Below are positions 36,637 through 47,211 of a stretch of 64,000 bases of DNA, one piece after another (position 1 is the first letter of the stretch; every line of letters begins with the position of its first letter). The notes below the pieces were generated by a model that worked only from the letters and a program-made list of their open reading frames with translations, searched no databases and was not told the origin of the DNA. Origin of the DNA: an uncultured Bacteroidales bacterium. Lineage in GTDB: Bacteria > Bacteroidota > Bacteroidia > Bacteroidales > ML635J-15. Both the position numbers and the translations under genes were made by a program. The stretch lies in the NCBI GenBank assembly GCA_937982115.1, contig CALJNE010000036.1:1-64000 (forward strand), read 5' to 3'.

Positions 36637-39417
36637 ATGGAATACAATTTTCGTGAGATACAAATAAAGTGGCAAAAATATTGGAGAGAAAATAAAACTT
36701 ACAAAGTAGATATTGACAAAACAAAACCAAAATATTACGTTCTGGATATGTTCCCTTATCCTTCCGGAGCAGGACTTCATGTAGGACATCCGTTAGGATA
36801 TATTGCTTCGGACATTTTTTCGAGATATAAAGTCCATAAAGGTTTTAATGTATTACATCCGATGGGATATGATGCTTTTGGGCTTCCGGCAGAGCAGTAT
36901 GCAATACAAACAGGAACACATCCTGCAATTACTACCGAAAAAAACATTCAACGCTATCGCGAACAACTTGATAATATTGGTTTTTCGTACGACTGGGACA
37001 GAGAAATCAGAACCTGTGACCCAAAATATTACAAGTGGACTCAATGGGTAGTGATACAATTATTTAAACATTACTACGATAACGATTTAAATCGTGCCAA
37101 TCCAATAAAATTTTTAGAAGAAAAATTTGAAAAATACGGTTCTTCGGAAGTTAATGCTGTACATTCCGAACACGAAGAATTTACTGCCGAAGAATGGCAA
37201 AAAATGGATTACAAAAAACGTCAGGAGATTCTGATGAATTACAGGTTGATGTATTTGTCGGAAGCTTATGTAAACTGGTGTCCGAAATTAGGTACAGTAC
37301 TTGCCAACGACGAAGTGGTTGATGGTTTTTCGGTAAGAGGCGGATATCCTGTAGAAAGAAAAAAAATGAAGCAATGGCTGCTTAGAATTACAGCCTATGC
37401 TCAAAGATTACTCGATGGATTTGCAACAATAGATTGGCCTGAACCTGTGGTTGAGATTCAGACAAATTGGATTGGACGCAGCGAAGGTGCAACAATATTT
37501 TTTGAAATTGCTGATTCTAATCACAAAATTGAAGTTTTTACAACACGCCCCGATACAATTTACGGAGCAACTTTTATGGTACTTGCTCCCGAACATGAAA
37601 TGTCTCTTGAAATTGCAAGCCCCGAATACAGGCAACAGGTTTCAGATTATATTCAATGGGCAAAAAATCGTTCAGAAGTAGAACGAATGGCTGAAAAAAA
37701 GGTAAGTGGACAGTTTACAGGTTCGTATGCAATAAATCCTTTTACCAAACAACAAATTCCTATTTACATTGCTGATTATGTTTTGATTGGATACGGTACG
37801 GGAGCAATTATGGCAGTACCTGCCCACGACAGCAGAGACTTTGCCTTTGCACGTCATTTTAATTTACCGATAATTCAGGTTGTTCAACGTCCAAACGAAG
37901 ATAATATTCCGGTTGAAGAATGGTCAGAATCCTATGATTCAAAAGAAGGAATAATGATTAATTCCGGTATTATTAATGGTTTAGAGGTTAAAGATGCAAT
38001 AAAAACGATCATAGAAAAAATCGAAGAATCCGAAATTGGTAAAAAGAAGGTAAACTACAGATTGCGAGATGCAATTTTTGGAAGACAAAGATATTGGGGA
38101 GAGCCAATTCCGATTTATTATAAAGACGGAATACCTCATGCTTTAAGTATCGAAGAACTTCCTCTTGAGCTTCCTGAAATAGACAAATTCTTGCCCACCG
38201 AAGAAGGCGAACCTCCATTAGCCAGAGCAAAAAACTGGAAAACATTCGACGGATATCCTCTCGAAACTTCTACAATGCCTGGCTTTGCCGGTTCATCGGG
38301 ATATTACCTCCGATACATGGACCCGCACAACGAATGGGAATTAGTGTCTGAAAAAGCCGTTAATTATTGGCATAATGTTGACCTTTATATCGGAGGCAGA
38401 GAACATGCTACCGGACATCTAATATATGCAAGATTCTGGAATAAATTTCTTTACGACCTAGGATTAGTTCCAAAAGATGAACCTTTCCAGAAACTCGTAA
38501 ATCAAGGAATGATTCAAGGACGTTCTAATTTTGTTTACAGAATCACAGGAACAAATACTTTTGTATCCTACAACCTCAAAGATAAATACGAAACGCAAAA
38601 AATACATGTTGACATCAATATTGTTAATAACGATATTCTGGACCTTGACAAATTCCGTAAATGGCAGCCTGAATTCGAAAATGCAGAGTTTATTCTCGAA
38701 GACGACGGCAAGTACCACTGCGGCTGGGAAATTGAAAAAATGTCAAAATCAATGCACAATGTTCAAAACCCGGACGATATTGTTGAAAAATACGGTGCCG
38801 ACACACTCAGAATTTACGAAATGTTTTTAGGCCCTATTGAACAAGCAAAACCATGGGATACAAATGGAATTGAAGGAGCTTTCAGATTCTTGAAAAAATT
38901 CTGGAAGTTATTCTTTAACAATAAAAATGAGTTTTATCTCTCTGACGAACAACCTGATTTAAACGAATTGAAAATCCTGCATAAAACCATAAAAAAAGTA
39001 AGCGACGACATCGAAAAATTGGCCTTCAATACTGCAATCAGCTCCTTGATGATTTGCGTAAATGAACTTAACAATTGCAATAAACGTAAAATACTCGAAC
39101 CTTTGTGTATTTTAATGTCTCCTTTTGCACCCCATATCGCAGAAGAACTATGGCATTTAGCCGGACATAACGACAGCGTAACAAAACAAAGCTGGCCAGT
39201 ATATAATGATGCTTACACACAAGAAAATACTTTCAATTATCCTATTTCGTTTAATGGTAAAACAAGATTTAATCTCGATCTTGACATCAACTTGAACAAT
39301 GAACAAATAAAAGAGATTGTTCTAAACAATGAAAACTCTAAAAAATGGATTGAAGGTAAAGAAATTGTGAAAATCATAATTGTACCACGGAAGATAGTTA
39401 ATATAGTTGTTAAGTAG
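36637..39417 (+). CDS. leuS: Leucine-tRNA ligase
   Basis: 926 residues from ATG 36637 ([16 protein letters not shown], the usual start of the family). It charges tRNA-Leu with leucine in the cytoplasm. Visible: the class I HIGH-type motif in [10 protein letters not shown] (about 47-56), the editing domain with [20 protein letters not shown] and the [15 protein letters not shown] segment, the KMSKS loop ([10 protein letters not shown], about 700-709) and the C-terminal anticodon-binding domain. Length is ordinary for Bacteroidota. The promoter directly before the start makes it independent of the signalling operon. Confidence 0.97.
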   Translation: MEYNFREIQIKWQKYWRENKTYKVDIDKTKPKYYVLDMFPYPSGAGLHVGHPLGYIASDIFSRYKVHKGFNVLHPMGYDAFGLPAEQYAIQTGTHPAITTEKNIQRYREQLDNIGFSYDWDREIRTCDPKYYKWTQWVVIQLFKHYYDNDLNRANPIKFLEEKFEKYGSSEVNAVHSEHEEFTAEEWQKMDYKKRQEILMNYRLMYLSEAYVNWCPKLGTVLANDEVVDGFSVRGGYPVERKKMKQWLLRITAYAQRLLDGFATIDWPEPVVEIQTNWIGRSEGATIFFEIADSNHKIEVFTTRPDTIYGATFMVLAPEHEMSLEIASPEYRQQVSDYIQWAKNRSEVERMAEKKVSGQFTGSYAINPFTKQQIPIYIADYVLIGYGTGAIMAVPAHDSRDFAFARHFNLPIIQVVQRPNEDNIPVEEWSESYDSKEGIMINSGIINGLEVKDAIKTIIEKIEESEIGKKKVNYRLRDAIFGRQRYWGEPIPIYYKDGIPHALSIEELPLELPEIDKFLPTEEGEPPLARAKNWKTFDGYPLETSTMPGFAGSSGYYLRYMDPHNEWELVSEKAVNYWHNVDLYIGGREHATGHLIYARFWNKFLYDLGLVPKDEPFQKLVNQGMIQGRSNFVYRITGTNTFVSYNLKDKYETQKIHVDINIVNNDILDLDKFRKWQPEFENAEFILEDDGKYHCGWEIEKMSKSMHNVQNPDDIVEKYGADTLRIYEMFLGPIEQAKPWDTNGIEGAFRFLKKFWKLFFNNKNEFYLSDEQPDLNELKILHKTIKKVSDDIEKLAFNTAISSLMICVNELNNCNKRKILEPLCILMSPFAPHIAEELWHLAGHNDSVTKQSWPVYNDAYTQENTFNYPISFNGKTRFNLDLDINLNNEQIKEIVLNNENSKKWIEGKEIVKIIIVPRKIVNIVVK

Positions 39418-39734
39418 CAGATTTATATTTTACATTAAAATTAAATACTTAAAACAACATTTTGAATATAAATAATGCTATGTTTTGTTAAATTTTTCTT
39501 AAAAAACAATATATTAAATATTATTAAAATAAATATTAGACAAACTCATTTTTGTTTTTTATCATTATTATCATACATTTCGTTGTGTATTTTTCATTTT
39601 TTATGCATTTTTCAGCATTAAATTAGCATGGGTATTAATACGTATTTTTTAAGTCAAAGCACAATATAATTTTATTTAAAAAGAGCAAATAAAATTTCTT
39701 AATTATTTTTGAAAGTTAACCAAATTTCATTATT
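39418..39734. other. Gene-free AT-rich interval upstream of the TonB receptor
   Basis: 317 bases, very AT-rich, with no open frame of note and no clear terminator for leuS. The only recognisable signal is a perfect -7 element TATTTTTG at 39704-39711, ending 23 bases before the receptor ATG. No -33 match sits at the usual distance. Confidence 0.5.
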
Positions 39735-42206
39735 ATGAGGAAATCTTTACTTTTATTCCTTTATGTTTGTTTTCTGAGCATTATTTCTTACTCGCAGACA
39801 GTGCAGCTTTCGGGAAAAGTAACAGAAAAAGGTTCAAATACCGGCTTATACGGAGTAAATATAATGATAAAAAACAAATTGGTTGCCGATAGCAAATTAC
39901 TTGGAACGACAACAGATTTTGATGGTAACTACAGAATAGCATTGTACCCCGGACAATATGAAGTAAAATTTGTTTACATTGGCTTTGAAGAAGTTAAGAA
40001 AGACATTGAACTTATTGTCGGAAAGCCGGAAGTAATTAACATTGAATTAGCTCCAAAAGCAGAGATTATCGAAGAGGTGGTTGTGAGTGCCGGAAAATAC
40101 GAGCAAAAACTTTCAGAAGTAACAGTTTCGATGGAAGTTATGAAACCACAAACCATCGAAAACCTTAATGCACTTACTTTAGATTATGCTTTAAATGCAA
40201 TTCCCGGAGTTGACATTAACGATAGCCAAGTGAGTATTAGAGCCACTACCGGATGGAGCTACGGAGCAGGTAGCCGAGTTATAATTCTTATGGATGAACT
40301 TCCTATTATGTCGGCTGATGCCGGAGACGTAAAATGGAATTTTGTACCTATCGAAAATGTTTCGCAAGTTGAAATTGTAAAAGGAGCAAGTTCAGCACTA
40401 TTTGGTTCTTCCGCGTTAGGCGGGGTAATAAATGTTAGAAGTGCTTATCCCACAGATAAACCAGTTACAAAAGTTTCGTATTTCTGTGGAGTATATGGTA
40501 AACCCAATGATTTAAGAAATAAATGGTGGGAAAAAGAGTTTTTCTCAAGTAATAATAATAGTCCTTTAAATCCATATAATATACCATTAAGAGACGAGAT
40601 TTTTTACTGGGTTAGAAGCCCGATGTATTCAGGATTAAGTTTTCATCATGCCCAACAATTGGACAATCTTGATTTATCATTGGGAGGAAATCATTTTATA
40701 AATGAAGGTTATCGTGAATCCGAATACGAAAGACGCAGCAGATTTAATGCAAATCTTAGATACCGCAGTGAAAAAATTCAAGGTCTTGCTGCTGGACTCA
40801 ATTCAAATTTTATGGCTGTTGACAAAAGTGATTTCTTTATGTGGAAATCAGATACTAATGCATATCAACCCAACTTATTGTTTGGAGATGCAGCTCCAAC
40901 TCAAGGTTTCAGAATGAACATTGACCCATTTATTTATTATTATAAACCAAATGGCTCAAAATATAGCCTAAGAACAAGATATTTCAGAACTGAAAATGTA
41001 ATTCCAAATGACACATTAAAAAATTCACTCGGACATACATTTTACGGAGAATTTCAATATCAGACCTCCATCAAAGAAAAATGGAATATCACAGCCGGAA
41101 TTGTAGAATCATATTCAATGATTCAAGCCAATCTTTTTGGAGATCATACTTCAAACAATCTTGCCGGATATGCTCAGGTTGATGTTAAATTCGGCAGATT
41201 AAAACTTTCGGGTGGATTAAGAGCTGAATCATTCAGAATAGATTCAGTGTTAACGGAATCTTTAATTGAAACTCGATCTACTAACCACAATTCAATGAAT
41301 ATTCCGTTTAAGCCGGTTTTCAGATCAGGAGCAAATTATGCAGTTACCGACAATACTTTTATAAGGGCTTCGGTCGGGCAAGGATACAGATTCCCATCAA
41401 TTGCTGAAAAATTTACAGCAACAAGTCTTGGTATGGTACAGATTTTTCCAAATCCTCACCTAGAACCCGAAGAAGGATGGAGTGCAGAAATTGGGATTAA
41501 ACAAGGCTATAGACTAAGAAAATGGAGAGGTTTTGCCGACCTAGCAATATATAAACAGGAAATATACAACACAATGGAGTTTAACTTCGCTTTTGTTGAT
41601 ACATCAACTTATCTGGCTGTTCCGCCAAACTCAGGAGGATTACCCGGATTCCAGGCACAAAATATCGGCAACATTGTTATTACAGGATTAGATGCTTCTG
41701 CTTCTATTGGCGGAAAAGTAAGAAAAGTTTTAATCACAGGAATGGCAGGTTATAACTATAATTATCCGGTTTATAAAAATTATGTTGATACCACTGCTTC
41801 GAGTTTGTCTCCAATTCTCAAATACAGAAATAAACATACTATTAAAGCAGATTTGAACATCGAAACAAAGAGAATTTCCGTTGGTACAACAATAATTTAT
41901 AAATCACCCATTGAAAATGTTGACAGACTATTTTGCGACGAGAGAGACAGATATTCTGTTGATACCGTAACTTACGACTCTTACCGCTTATTCAGTTCAT
42001 TTTTACTTCCCGGGTATTGGGATTATAGAATAGAAAATGTTCAAAAACCGTATTTTAACATTGATGTAAGATTCTCTTTTATTTTCAGTGAAAAATTACG
42101 AGCTTCATTCATTGTAAAAAATTTATTAAATCAGGAATATGTTGGACGTCCGGGAGATATGCACCCACCACGTCGCTTTGAAATTATGATTAGCAGCAAT
42201 TTTTAG
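39735..42206 (+). CDS. TonB-dependent outer-membrane receptor
   Basis: 823 residues. A signal peptide ending ISYSQ (about 20) is followed by a carboxypeptidase-regulatory-like domain (about 24-110, VQLSGKVTEKGSNTGLYGVN), a plug domain (about 115-235, with IIEEVVVSAGKYEQ and VEIVKGASSALFGSSALGGV) and a beta-barrel ending VKNLLNQEYVGRPGDM and a final aromatic Phe. It brings a bound substrate across the outer membrane using TonB energy. The substrate cannot be told. No SusD partner is next to it, so it is not a classical polysaccharide-utilisation pair. The small T9SS protein 22 bases downstream is likely to be co-expressed. Confidence 0.93.
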   Translation: MRKSLLLFLYVCFLSIISYSQTVQLSGKVTEKGSNTGLYGVNIMIKNKLVADSKLLGTTTDFDGNYRIALYPGQYEVKFVYIGFEEVKKDIELIVGKPEVINIELAPKAEIIEEVVVSAGKYEQKLSEVTVSMEVMKPQTIENLNALTLDYALNAIPGVDINDSQVSIRATTGWSYGAGSRVIILMDELPIMSADAGDVKWNFVPIENVSQVEIVKGASSALFGSSALGGVINVRSAYPTDKPVTKVSYFCGVYGKPNDLRNKWWEKEFFSSNNNSPLNPYNIPLRDEIFYWVRSPMYSGLSFHHAQQLDNLDLSLGGNHFINEGYRESEYERRSRFNANLRYRSEKIQGLAAGLNSNFMAVDKSDFFMWKSDTNAYQPNLLFGDAAPTQGFRMNIDPFIYYYKPNGSKYSLRTRYFRTENVIPNDTLKNSLGHTFYGEFQYQTSIKEKWNITAGIVESYSMIQANLFGDHTSNNLAGYAQVDVKFGRLKLSGGLRAESFRIDSVLTESLIETRSTNHNSMNIPFKPVFRSGANYAVTDNTFIRASVGQGYRFPSIAEKFTATSLGMVQIFPNPHLEPEEGWSAEIGIKQGYRLRKWRGFADLAIYKQEIYNTMEFNFAFVDTSTYLAVPPNSGGLPGFQAQNIGNIVITGLDASASIGGKVRKVLITGMAGYNYNYPVYKNYVDTTASSLSPILKYRNKHTIKADLNIETKRISVGTTIIYKSPIENVDRLFCDERDRYSVDTVTYDSYRLFSSFLLPGYWDYRIENVQKPYFNIDVRFSFIFSEKLRASFIVKNLLNQEYVGRPGDMHPPRRFEIMISSNF

Positions 42207-42228
42207 AATGAACCAAAACTAATATATT

Positions 42229-43197
42229 ATGAAAAATTTGTTTTTACTTTTTAGCTTTTTAGGTTTTGCCTTAGTGACAAACGCACAAATCTGTAATCCA
42301 CCTTGTACTCCCGACCCTACTTGTGTAGATGTTTTAAATCCGGGAGAAGTTTGTCCTGAAGTTTTACCTGTTGGTTATGAAGGAGTTTATTACGATGAAA
42401 CTGTTACTGTTATTCCTCCTTCATCTTACATGGGACTACCGGTTATTCATTCCATTAAAATTACAAATGTTTCCGGGCTTCCGCAAGGAATGACATGGTG
42501 TAAAAGTCAAGATATCTTTCTTGTAACTAATCCAGCTACAAGGTACTGCTGTCAACTCTATGGAACACCTGAACAAGCCGGTGAGTATCCATTAACTCTT
42601 ACAATTGTGCCTTACGTTAATGTTTTTGGTCAACCGGTAGCACAAAATCCTGTTACAGATGACACTTCACTGGTAGTTATAATTCTTCCTCCTCCACCTG
42701 TTGCTGATTTTTCTGCAGCAGCTACAGCAGTTCAGATTAACGAACCTGTACAATTTCAAGATTTGAGCTCGGGAAATCCATCTGCATGGGAATGGACTTT
42801 TGAAGGCGGAACTCCCGAAACCAGCATTGAACAAAATCCGACAGTAATTTACATTGCTGCAGGAACTTATGATGTAACACTCACTGTTCACAGTGAATCA
42901 GGAAGTTCAACCTTAACAAAAGAAGATTATATTGTTGTTTCAGATTTATCGGGAATAAATAATACATTGCCAGAAAATGTAAAAATTTATCCTAATCCGG
43001 CAAGTTCACAAATTACTATTGAAGCAGCAAATATCAAAGAAATTAAAATCACTGATATGCTTGGAAAGATTGTATTTTCTTCAAAATCAGATCAGGATAA
43101 ACATGTTATTGATGTAAGCAATTTTAATAAAGCAACTTACTTCATCACTGTAATTACAAGTTCAGGAGAAATTACAAAGTCAATTACAATTAAATAA
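42229..43197 (+). CDS. Small T9SS type A cargo protein with a PKD domain
   Basis: 322 residues. Signal peptide ending VTNAQ (about 20), then a Cys-rich beta domain (about 21-145, starting ICNPPCTPDPTCVD), a PKD domain (about 152-240, with FQDLSSGNPSAWEWTFEGG) and a type A sorting domain (VKIYPNPASSQITIEA to KSITIK). The sorting domain implies export by the T9SS and attachment to the surface or release. The N-terminal domain is not a named enzyme family. I expect an Ig-like fold. Its place right behind a TonB receptor suggests a joint function in substrate binding, which is inference. A strong terminator follows. Confidence 0.88.
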   Translation: MKNLFLLFSFLGFALVTNAQICNPPCTPDPTCVDVLNPGEVCPEVLPVGYEGVYYDETVTVIPPSSYMGLPVIHSIKITNVSGLPQGMTWCKSQDIFLVTNPATRYCCQLYGTPEQAGEYPLTLTIVPYVNVFGQPVAQNPVTDDTSLVVIILPPPPVADFSAAATAVQINEPVQFQDLSSGNPSAWEWTFEGGTPETSIEQNPTVIYIAAGTYDVTLTVHSESGSSTLTKEDYIVVSDLSGINNTLPENVKIYPNPASSQITIEAANIKEIKITDMLGKIVFSSKSDQDKHVIDVSNFNKATYFITVITSSGEITKSITIK

Positions 43198-43215
43198 CAT
43201 TGCTTTATTCTAAAG

Positions 43216-43246
43216 AAAAAGGGTCAACATTGTTTGACCTTTTTTT
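43216..43246 (+). terminator. Rho-independent terminator
   Basis: GGTCAA (43222-43227) pairs with TTGACC (43234-43239). The stem is extended by flanking A and T runs, and seven T residues follow. It ends the TonB receptor/T9SS protein unit. The A-tract on the other side would also let it act for the opposing uvrA transcript. Confidence 0.85.
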
Positions 43247-43389
43247 ATGCCAAAATTGAACTTAATTCCGAATTTTGAAATTCATAATTTGCCATAAAGG
43301 CGATTATAACGGGGATTAAGCGGTCGTCGAAACACCGTGAATCGCAAAGCCGTACTCACTTAGCATAAATTCACTACATTTATAATGCT
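43247..43389. other. Short GC-richer intergenic island
   Basis: Between the terminator and the uvrA stop, roughly 43291-43365 is clearly richer in G and C than the surrounding spacers (segments such as AAGCGGTCGTCG and GCAAAGCCGTAC). No gene or RNA family was recognised in it. Confidence 0.35.
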
Positions 43390-46230
43390 TTATACGTGTT
43401 GAATTTGTAATTCTTTTTTCAGAAATTCTGCCGTAAAAGAATTACAATTCTCAGCAACAAATTCCGGAGTACCTTGAGCAACAATCTGGCCGCCGTTTTC
43501 ACCGCCTTCCGGTCCCAAATCTATAATCCAATCGGCAGACTTTATAATATCCATATTATGTTCGATGATTACTATGCTATTTCCCCTGTCAATCAACGAC
43601 TGTAACACATTCAACAAGATTCTTATATCATCAAAGTGCAATCCTGTTGTAGGTTCATCAAGGATGTACAAAGTTTTACCGGTATCTTTTTTCATTAGTT
43701 CGGTTGCAAGTTTTATTCTTTGAGCCTCGCCTCCTGAAAGTGTGGTAGCCGATTGTCCTAAACTTACATACCCCAGTCCAATTTGTTGAAGTATTACAAG
43801 TTTTTTATGAATATGTGGAATATTTTCAAAAAACTCCGTAGCCGCATTTATTGTCAGATTCAAAACATCCGAAATAGATTTACCTTTAAAACGAACTTCG
43901 AGGGTTTCGCGATTATACCTTTTACCCAGACAACTTTCGCACAATACGCTTACATCGGGAAGAAAATTCATTTCAATAACTTTAACTCCGGCTCCTTTAC
44001 AAGTTTCGCATCTGCCTCCTTTTACGTTAAAAGAAAACCTTCCTGCTTTGTATCCCCTTATTTGAGATTCAGGTAAGCTAGCAAAAAGTTCGCGTATGTC
44101 GGTAAAAAGTCCGGTATAGGTAGCCGGATTAGATCTTGGTGTTCGGCCTATAGGTTCTTGTGTAACTTCTATAAATTTATCAATATTTTCTAAACCTTTT
44201 ATATCATCATATTCTAGAGGCATTGCAGTGGAATTATAAAAATGTCTTGACAATATCGGCACCAAAGTTTCGTTGAGTAATGTTGACTTCCCGCTGCCGG
44301 ATACACCGGTAATTACCACAAGACCTCCAAGAGGAATGTCAACATTAAGATTTTTTAAATTATTACCTCTAGCTCCATAAATGCTGATTTTTTGCCTGCT
44401 CACATCCCTTCTCTTTGATGGAACCGGAATTTCAAGTTTTGCATTCAAATAATTTGCAGTAATAGTATGAGCCAGGAGCAATTGTTGGGGAGTTCCGGTG
44501 AAAACAATTTCCCCTCCTTTTCGACCGGCACCCGGACCAATATCAACAACAAAATCCGACTCTAAAATCATATCCTTATCATGTTCTACGACGATAACTG
44601 TATTCCCTCTATCACGTAGTTGTTTCAAAGAATTTATTAATCTCTGATTGTCGCGTTGATGCAGACCGATACTTGGTTCATCAAGAATGTACAAAACATT
44701 AACCAGACGACTTCCGATTTGTGTAGCAAGACGAATTCGTTGAGATTCTCCACCCGATAAACTCGAAGCCGGGCGATTCAAACTCAAATAATCGAGTCCT
44801 ACATCAAGTAAAAATCCCAGTCTGGAAACAACTTCTTTAATAATTTCTTCAGATATTTTTCGTTCTCGCTCGCCAATCTCAGGGCCAATGGATTCCAGAA
44901 AATTTTTCAAGTCCAAAATACTCATTTGACTGAGTTCGGCAATATTTTTACCACCAAATTTAAAATACAAAGATTCTTGTTTTAATCTTGTGCCGTTACA
45001 CTTAGGACAGGTAATGTATTTATTAAACCGCAATGATGAACGATTTGAGTATGGATCTTTAAGTTCTTCTTCCTGTCTTTCTTTTACAAGATTAACAATA
45101 CCATTAAACTCAACAACGTAATTAGAATTTTCTCCAAGAGGAGTATTGGTAAGTCTAATCCCTTCGGGATAGCCGAATAAAACGGCATCAAGACATTCTT
45201 CGGACAATTCTCTGACAGGAGTTTTTAAAGAAAAATTCAATTTTTCAGCCAAAGCTTCCAAAATCCAAAACTGCATGGAATTTTTATACTTGCCCAAAAA
45301 AGAAATTGCACCGTTATAAATTGATAAAGAATCATCCGGAATAATTTTGCTAATATCAATATCAGTAATTACACCAAGACCGTTACATTTTGAGCAAGCT
45401 CCTTGAGGCGAATTGAAAGAAAAAGTGTGAGGTGCAGGTTCTTTATATGAAATACTACTTGTCGGGCACATCAAAAAACGACTGAAATAACGAGGTTTTT
45501 CAACATTCTTCTCAATAATCATAATTACTCCTTTACCAATTGACATGGCAAGGTCTATGGATTTTTTCAATCGTTTTCTGTCTTCCTCTTTAATTACAAA
45601 CTTATCAACTACAAGCTCTATAAAATGAGTTTTATAACGATCCAGCTTAAGGGTTGGCGCCATTTCAGAAATTAGTCCATCAATTCTGGCTTGAATAAAA
45701 CCTTTTTTACGCAAGTTTTCAAAAAGTTCTTTATAATGTCCTTTACGTCCATCAACTAATGGAGAAAGAATAAAAACCGGTTTGGATTCATATTCTTTTA
45801 TAATGATGTCGGCAATTTGGTCATCAGAATATCTGACCATTTTTTCACCGGTAACATAAGAATAGGCTGTGGAAGCTCGAGCAAAGAGCAATCTTAGAAA
45901 GTCGTAAATTTCTGTAATTGTACCAACAGTTGAACGTGGATTTTTTACTGTAGTTTTTTGCTCGATGGCTATTACAGGGCTTAATCCGGTAATAATATCT
46001 ACATCCGGTCTTTCGAGTTTACCGATAAACTGACGGGCGTAAGCAGAAAATGTTTCCATATACCTTCGTTGACCTTCGGCATAAATAGTATCAAAGGCAA
46101 GAGATGATTTTCCGCTGCCACTAAGTCCGGTAATAACATTCAGCTTATATTGAGGGATATCTACATCAATGTTTTTTAGGTTATGAACTCTGGCCCCTCT
46201 TACCGAAATTAACCCTTCGTTTTTTTTCAT
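43390..46230 (-). CDS. uvrA: Excinuclease ABC subunit UvrA
   Basis: 946 residues, normal length. It is the damage-recognition ATPase of nucleotide excision repair. Two ABC ATPase halves are visible, with Walker A at GLSGSGKSSLAF (about 35-46) and GVSGSGKSTLL (about 640), signature motifs SLSGGESQRIRLA and TLSGGEAQRIKLA, and Walker B ILDEPS/ILDEPT. Zinc-finger cysteines are CPKCNG in the first half and CETCKG...CESC in the second. It starts five bases after the lytic transglycosylase on the same strand, so it is probably the last gene of the exopolysaccharide transcript. Confidence 0.98.
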   Translation of the reverse strand: MKKNEGLISVRGARVHNLKNIDVDIPQYKLNVITGLSGSGKSSLAFDTIYAEGQRRYMETFSAYARQFIGKLERPDVDIITGLSPVIAIEQKTTVKNPRSTVGTITEIYDFLRLLFARASTAYSYVTGEKMVRYSDDQIADIIIKEYESKPVFILSPLVDGRKGHYKELFENLRKKGFIQARIDGLISEMAPTLKLDRYKTHFIELVVDKFVIKEEDRKRLKKSIDLAMSIGKGVIMIIEKNVEKPRYFSRFLMCPTSSISYKEPAPHTFSFNSPQGACSKCNGLGVITDIDISKIIPDDSLSIYNGAISFLGKYKNSMQFWILEALAEKLNFSLKTPVRELSEECLDAVLFGYPEGIRLTNTPLGENSNYVVEFNGIVNLVKERQEEELKDPYSNRSSLRFNKYITCPKCNGTRLKQESLYFKFGGKNIAELSQMSILDLKNFLESIGPEIGERERKISEEIIKEVVSRLGFLLDVGLDYLSLNRPASSLSGGESQRIRLATQIGSRLVNVLYILDEPSIGLHQRDNQRLINSLKQLRDRGNTVIVVEHDKDMILESDFVVDIGPGAGRKGGEIVFTGTPQQLLLAHTITANYLNAKLEIPVPSKRRDVSRQKISIYGARGNNLKNLNVDIPLGGLVVITGVSGSGKSTLLNETLVPILSRHFYNSTAMPLEYDDIKGLENIDKFIEVTQEPIGRTPRSNPATYTGLFTDIRELFASLPESQIRGYKAGRFSFNVKGGRCETCKGAGVKVIEMNFLPDVSVLCESCLGKRYNRETLEVRFKGKSISDVLNLTINAATEFFENIPHIHKKLVILQQIGLGYVSLGQSATTLSGGEAQRIKLATELMKKDTGKTLYILDEPTTGLHFDDIRILLNVLQSLIDRGNSIVIIEHNMDIIKSADWIIDLGPEGGENGGQIVAQGTPEFVAENCNSFTAEFLKKELQIQHV

Positions 46231-46235
46231 AAAAT

Positions 46236-47207
46236 CTACTTCTTGTCAGGAATATCACAAGGTCTTTGATCCCTTTCGGGAATAACAATTTTATACTCTT
46301 TTTTGTTTGGAATATTTAGCGATTTTCCTCTTATCCACGGATTGAAGTAGGTTAACATTTTATAATTAATTCCGTTATCGAAAGCAAATTGCACAAGGTC
46401 GTTGATGCTTGTATCAACAATTATTGTTCTAGTTTTTAAAGCTTTGTATAAATCTTTTTCTTCAAGATAAAATCCATAACGTTCGGGATTTTCCATTATT
46501 ATTTTCAGAGCTAATATTCTGAATACATATCTTGAAGTTTCATCATTAAGTTTTAGGTCATAATAAGAATTTACTCTTTGATATTCAATTTCTCTTTTTA
46601 AACCGCCAATTCCCATATTGTAAGCAGCTGCAGCAAGTGTCCAGCTGCCAAACATTCTGTATGCAGTTTGTAAATATTTGGCAGCAGCAAGCAGAGAAAT
46701 AGTAGGATTGTATCTTTCATCAATTTCTTGATTAACAATCATCTTATATTCCTGAGCCGTAGATTTCATAAATTGCCAAAATCCGGTTGCCCCCGAAGGG
46801 CTAATTACATTAGCCAGACCACTTTCGGCAACGCATAAATATTTCATGTCATCGGGAATATTATTTTCTTTAAGCAACTGTTCAATCTCAGGGAAAAATC
46901 TGTTTGCTCGTTTAATATATAACATCGTTGAAGAATGACGATAAGTATTAATAAGCATTTCTAAATCCAGTGATTCGTAAACATCAAATAAATGTAACGG
47001 CACCGGTTCACCGCAAAAACTTAAAGTATCCGGAATATATGGCTGGGAACCATGTATAAAAGGATATTCGTCAATTTCCTGTTTTTGCTGATTTACAATT
47101 CCGCCATCACTATCTTTCGAAAAAATAAAAATATTTGAGACTATTAACCCCAAACCAACTCCTAAAATTATAAAAAATGGAATTTTCACGTATTTCTTGT
47201 TTAACAT
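46236..47207 (-). CDS. Membrane-anchored lytic transglycosylase (SLT/MltD-like)
   Basis: 323 residues. An N-terminal membrane segment (about 9-29) anchors a periplasmic SLT domain (about 95-260). The catalytic Glu is in CVAESGLANVISPSGATGFW (Glu128), followed by RYNPTISLLAAAKYL and AAAAYNMGIGGL. These enzymes cut peptidoglycan glycan strands to 1,6-anhydro products. The C-terminal ~60 residues resemble a single degenerate LysM-like module (FNPWIRGKSLNIP). Its place within an exopolysaccharide cluster suggests it opens the cell wall for the export machine, which is inference. Confidence 0.9.
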   Translation of the reverse strand: MLNKKYVKIPFFIILGVGLGLIVSNIFIFSKDSDGGIVNQQKQEIDEYPFIHGSQPYIPDTLSFCGEPVPLHLFDVYESLDLEMLINTYRHSSTMLYIKRANRFFPEIEQLLKENNIPDDMKYLCVAESGLANVISPSGATGFWQFMKSTAQEYKMIVNQEIDERYNPTISLLAAAKYLQTAYRMFGSWTLAAAAYNMGIGGLKREIEYQRVNSYYDLKLNDETSRYVFRILALKIIMENPERYGFYLEEKDLYKALKTRTIIVDTSINDLVQFAFDNGINYKMLTYFNPWIRGKSLNIPNKKEYKIVIPERDQRPCDIPDKK

Positions 47208-47211
47208 CTGC

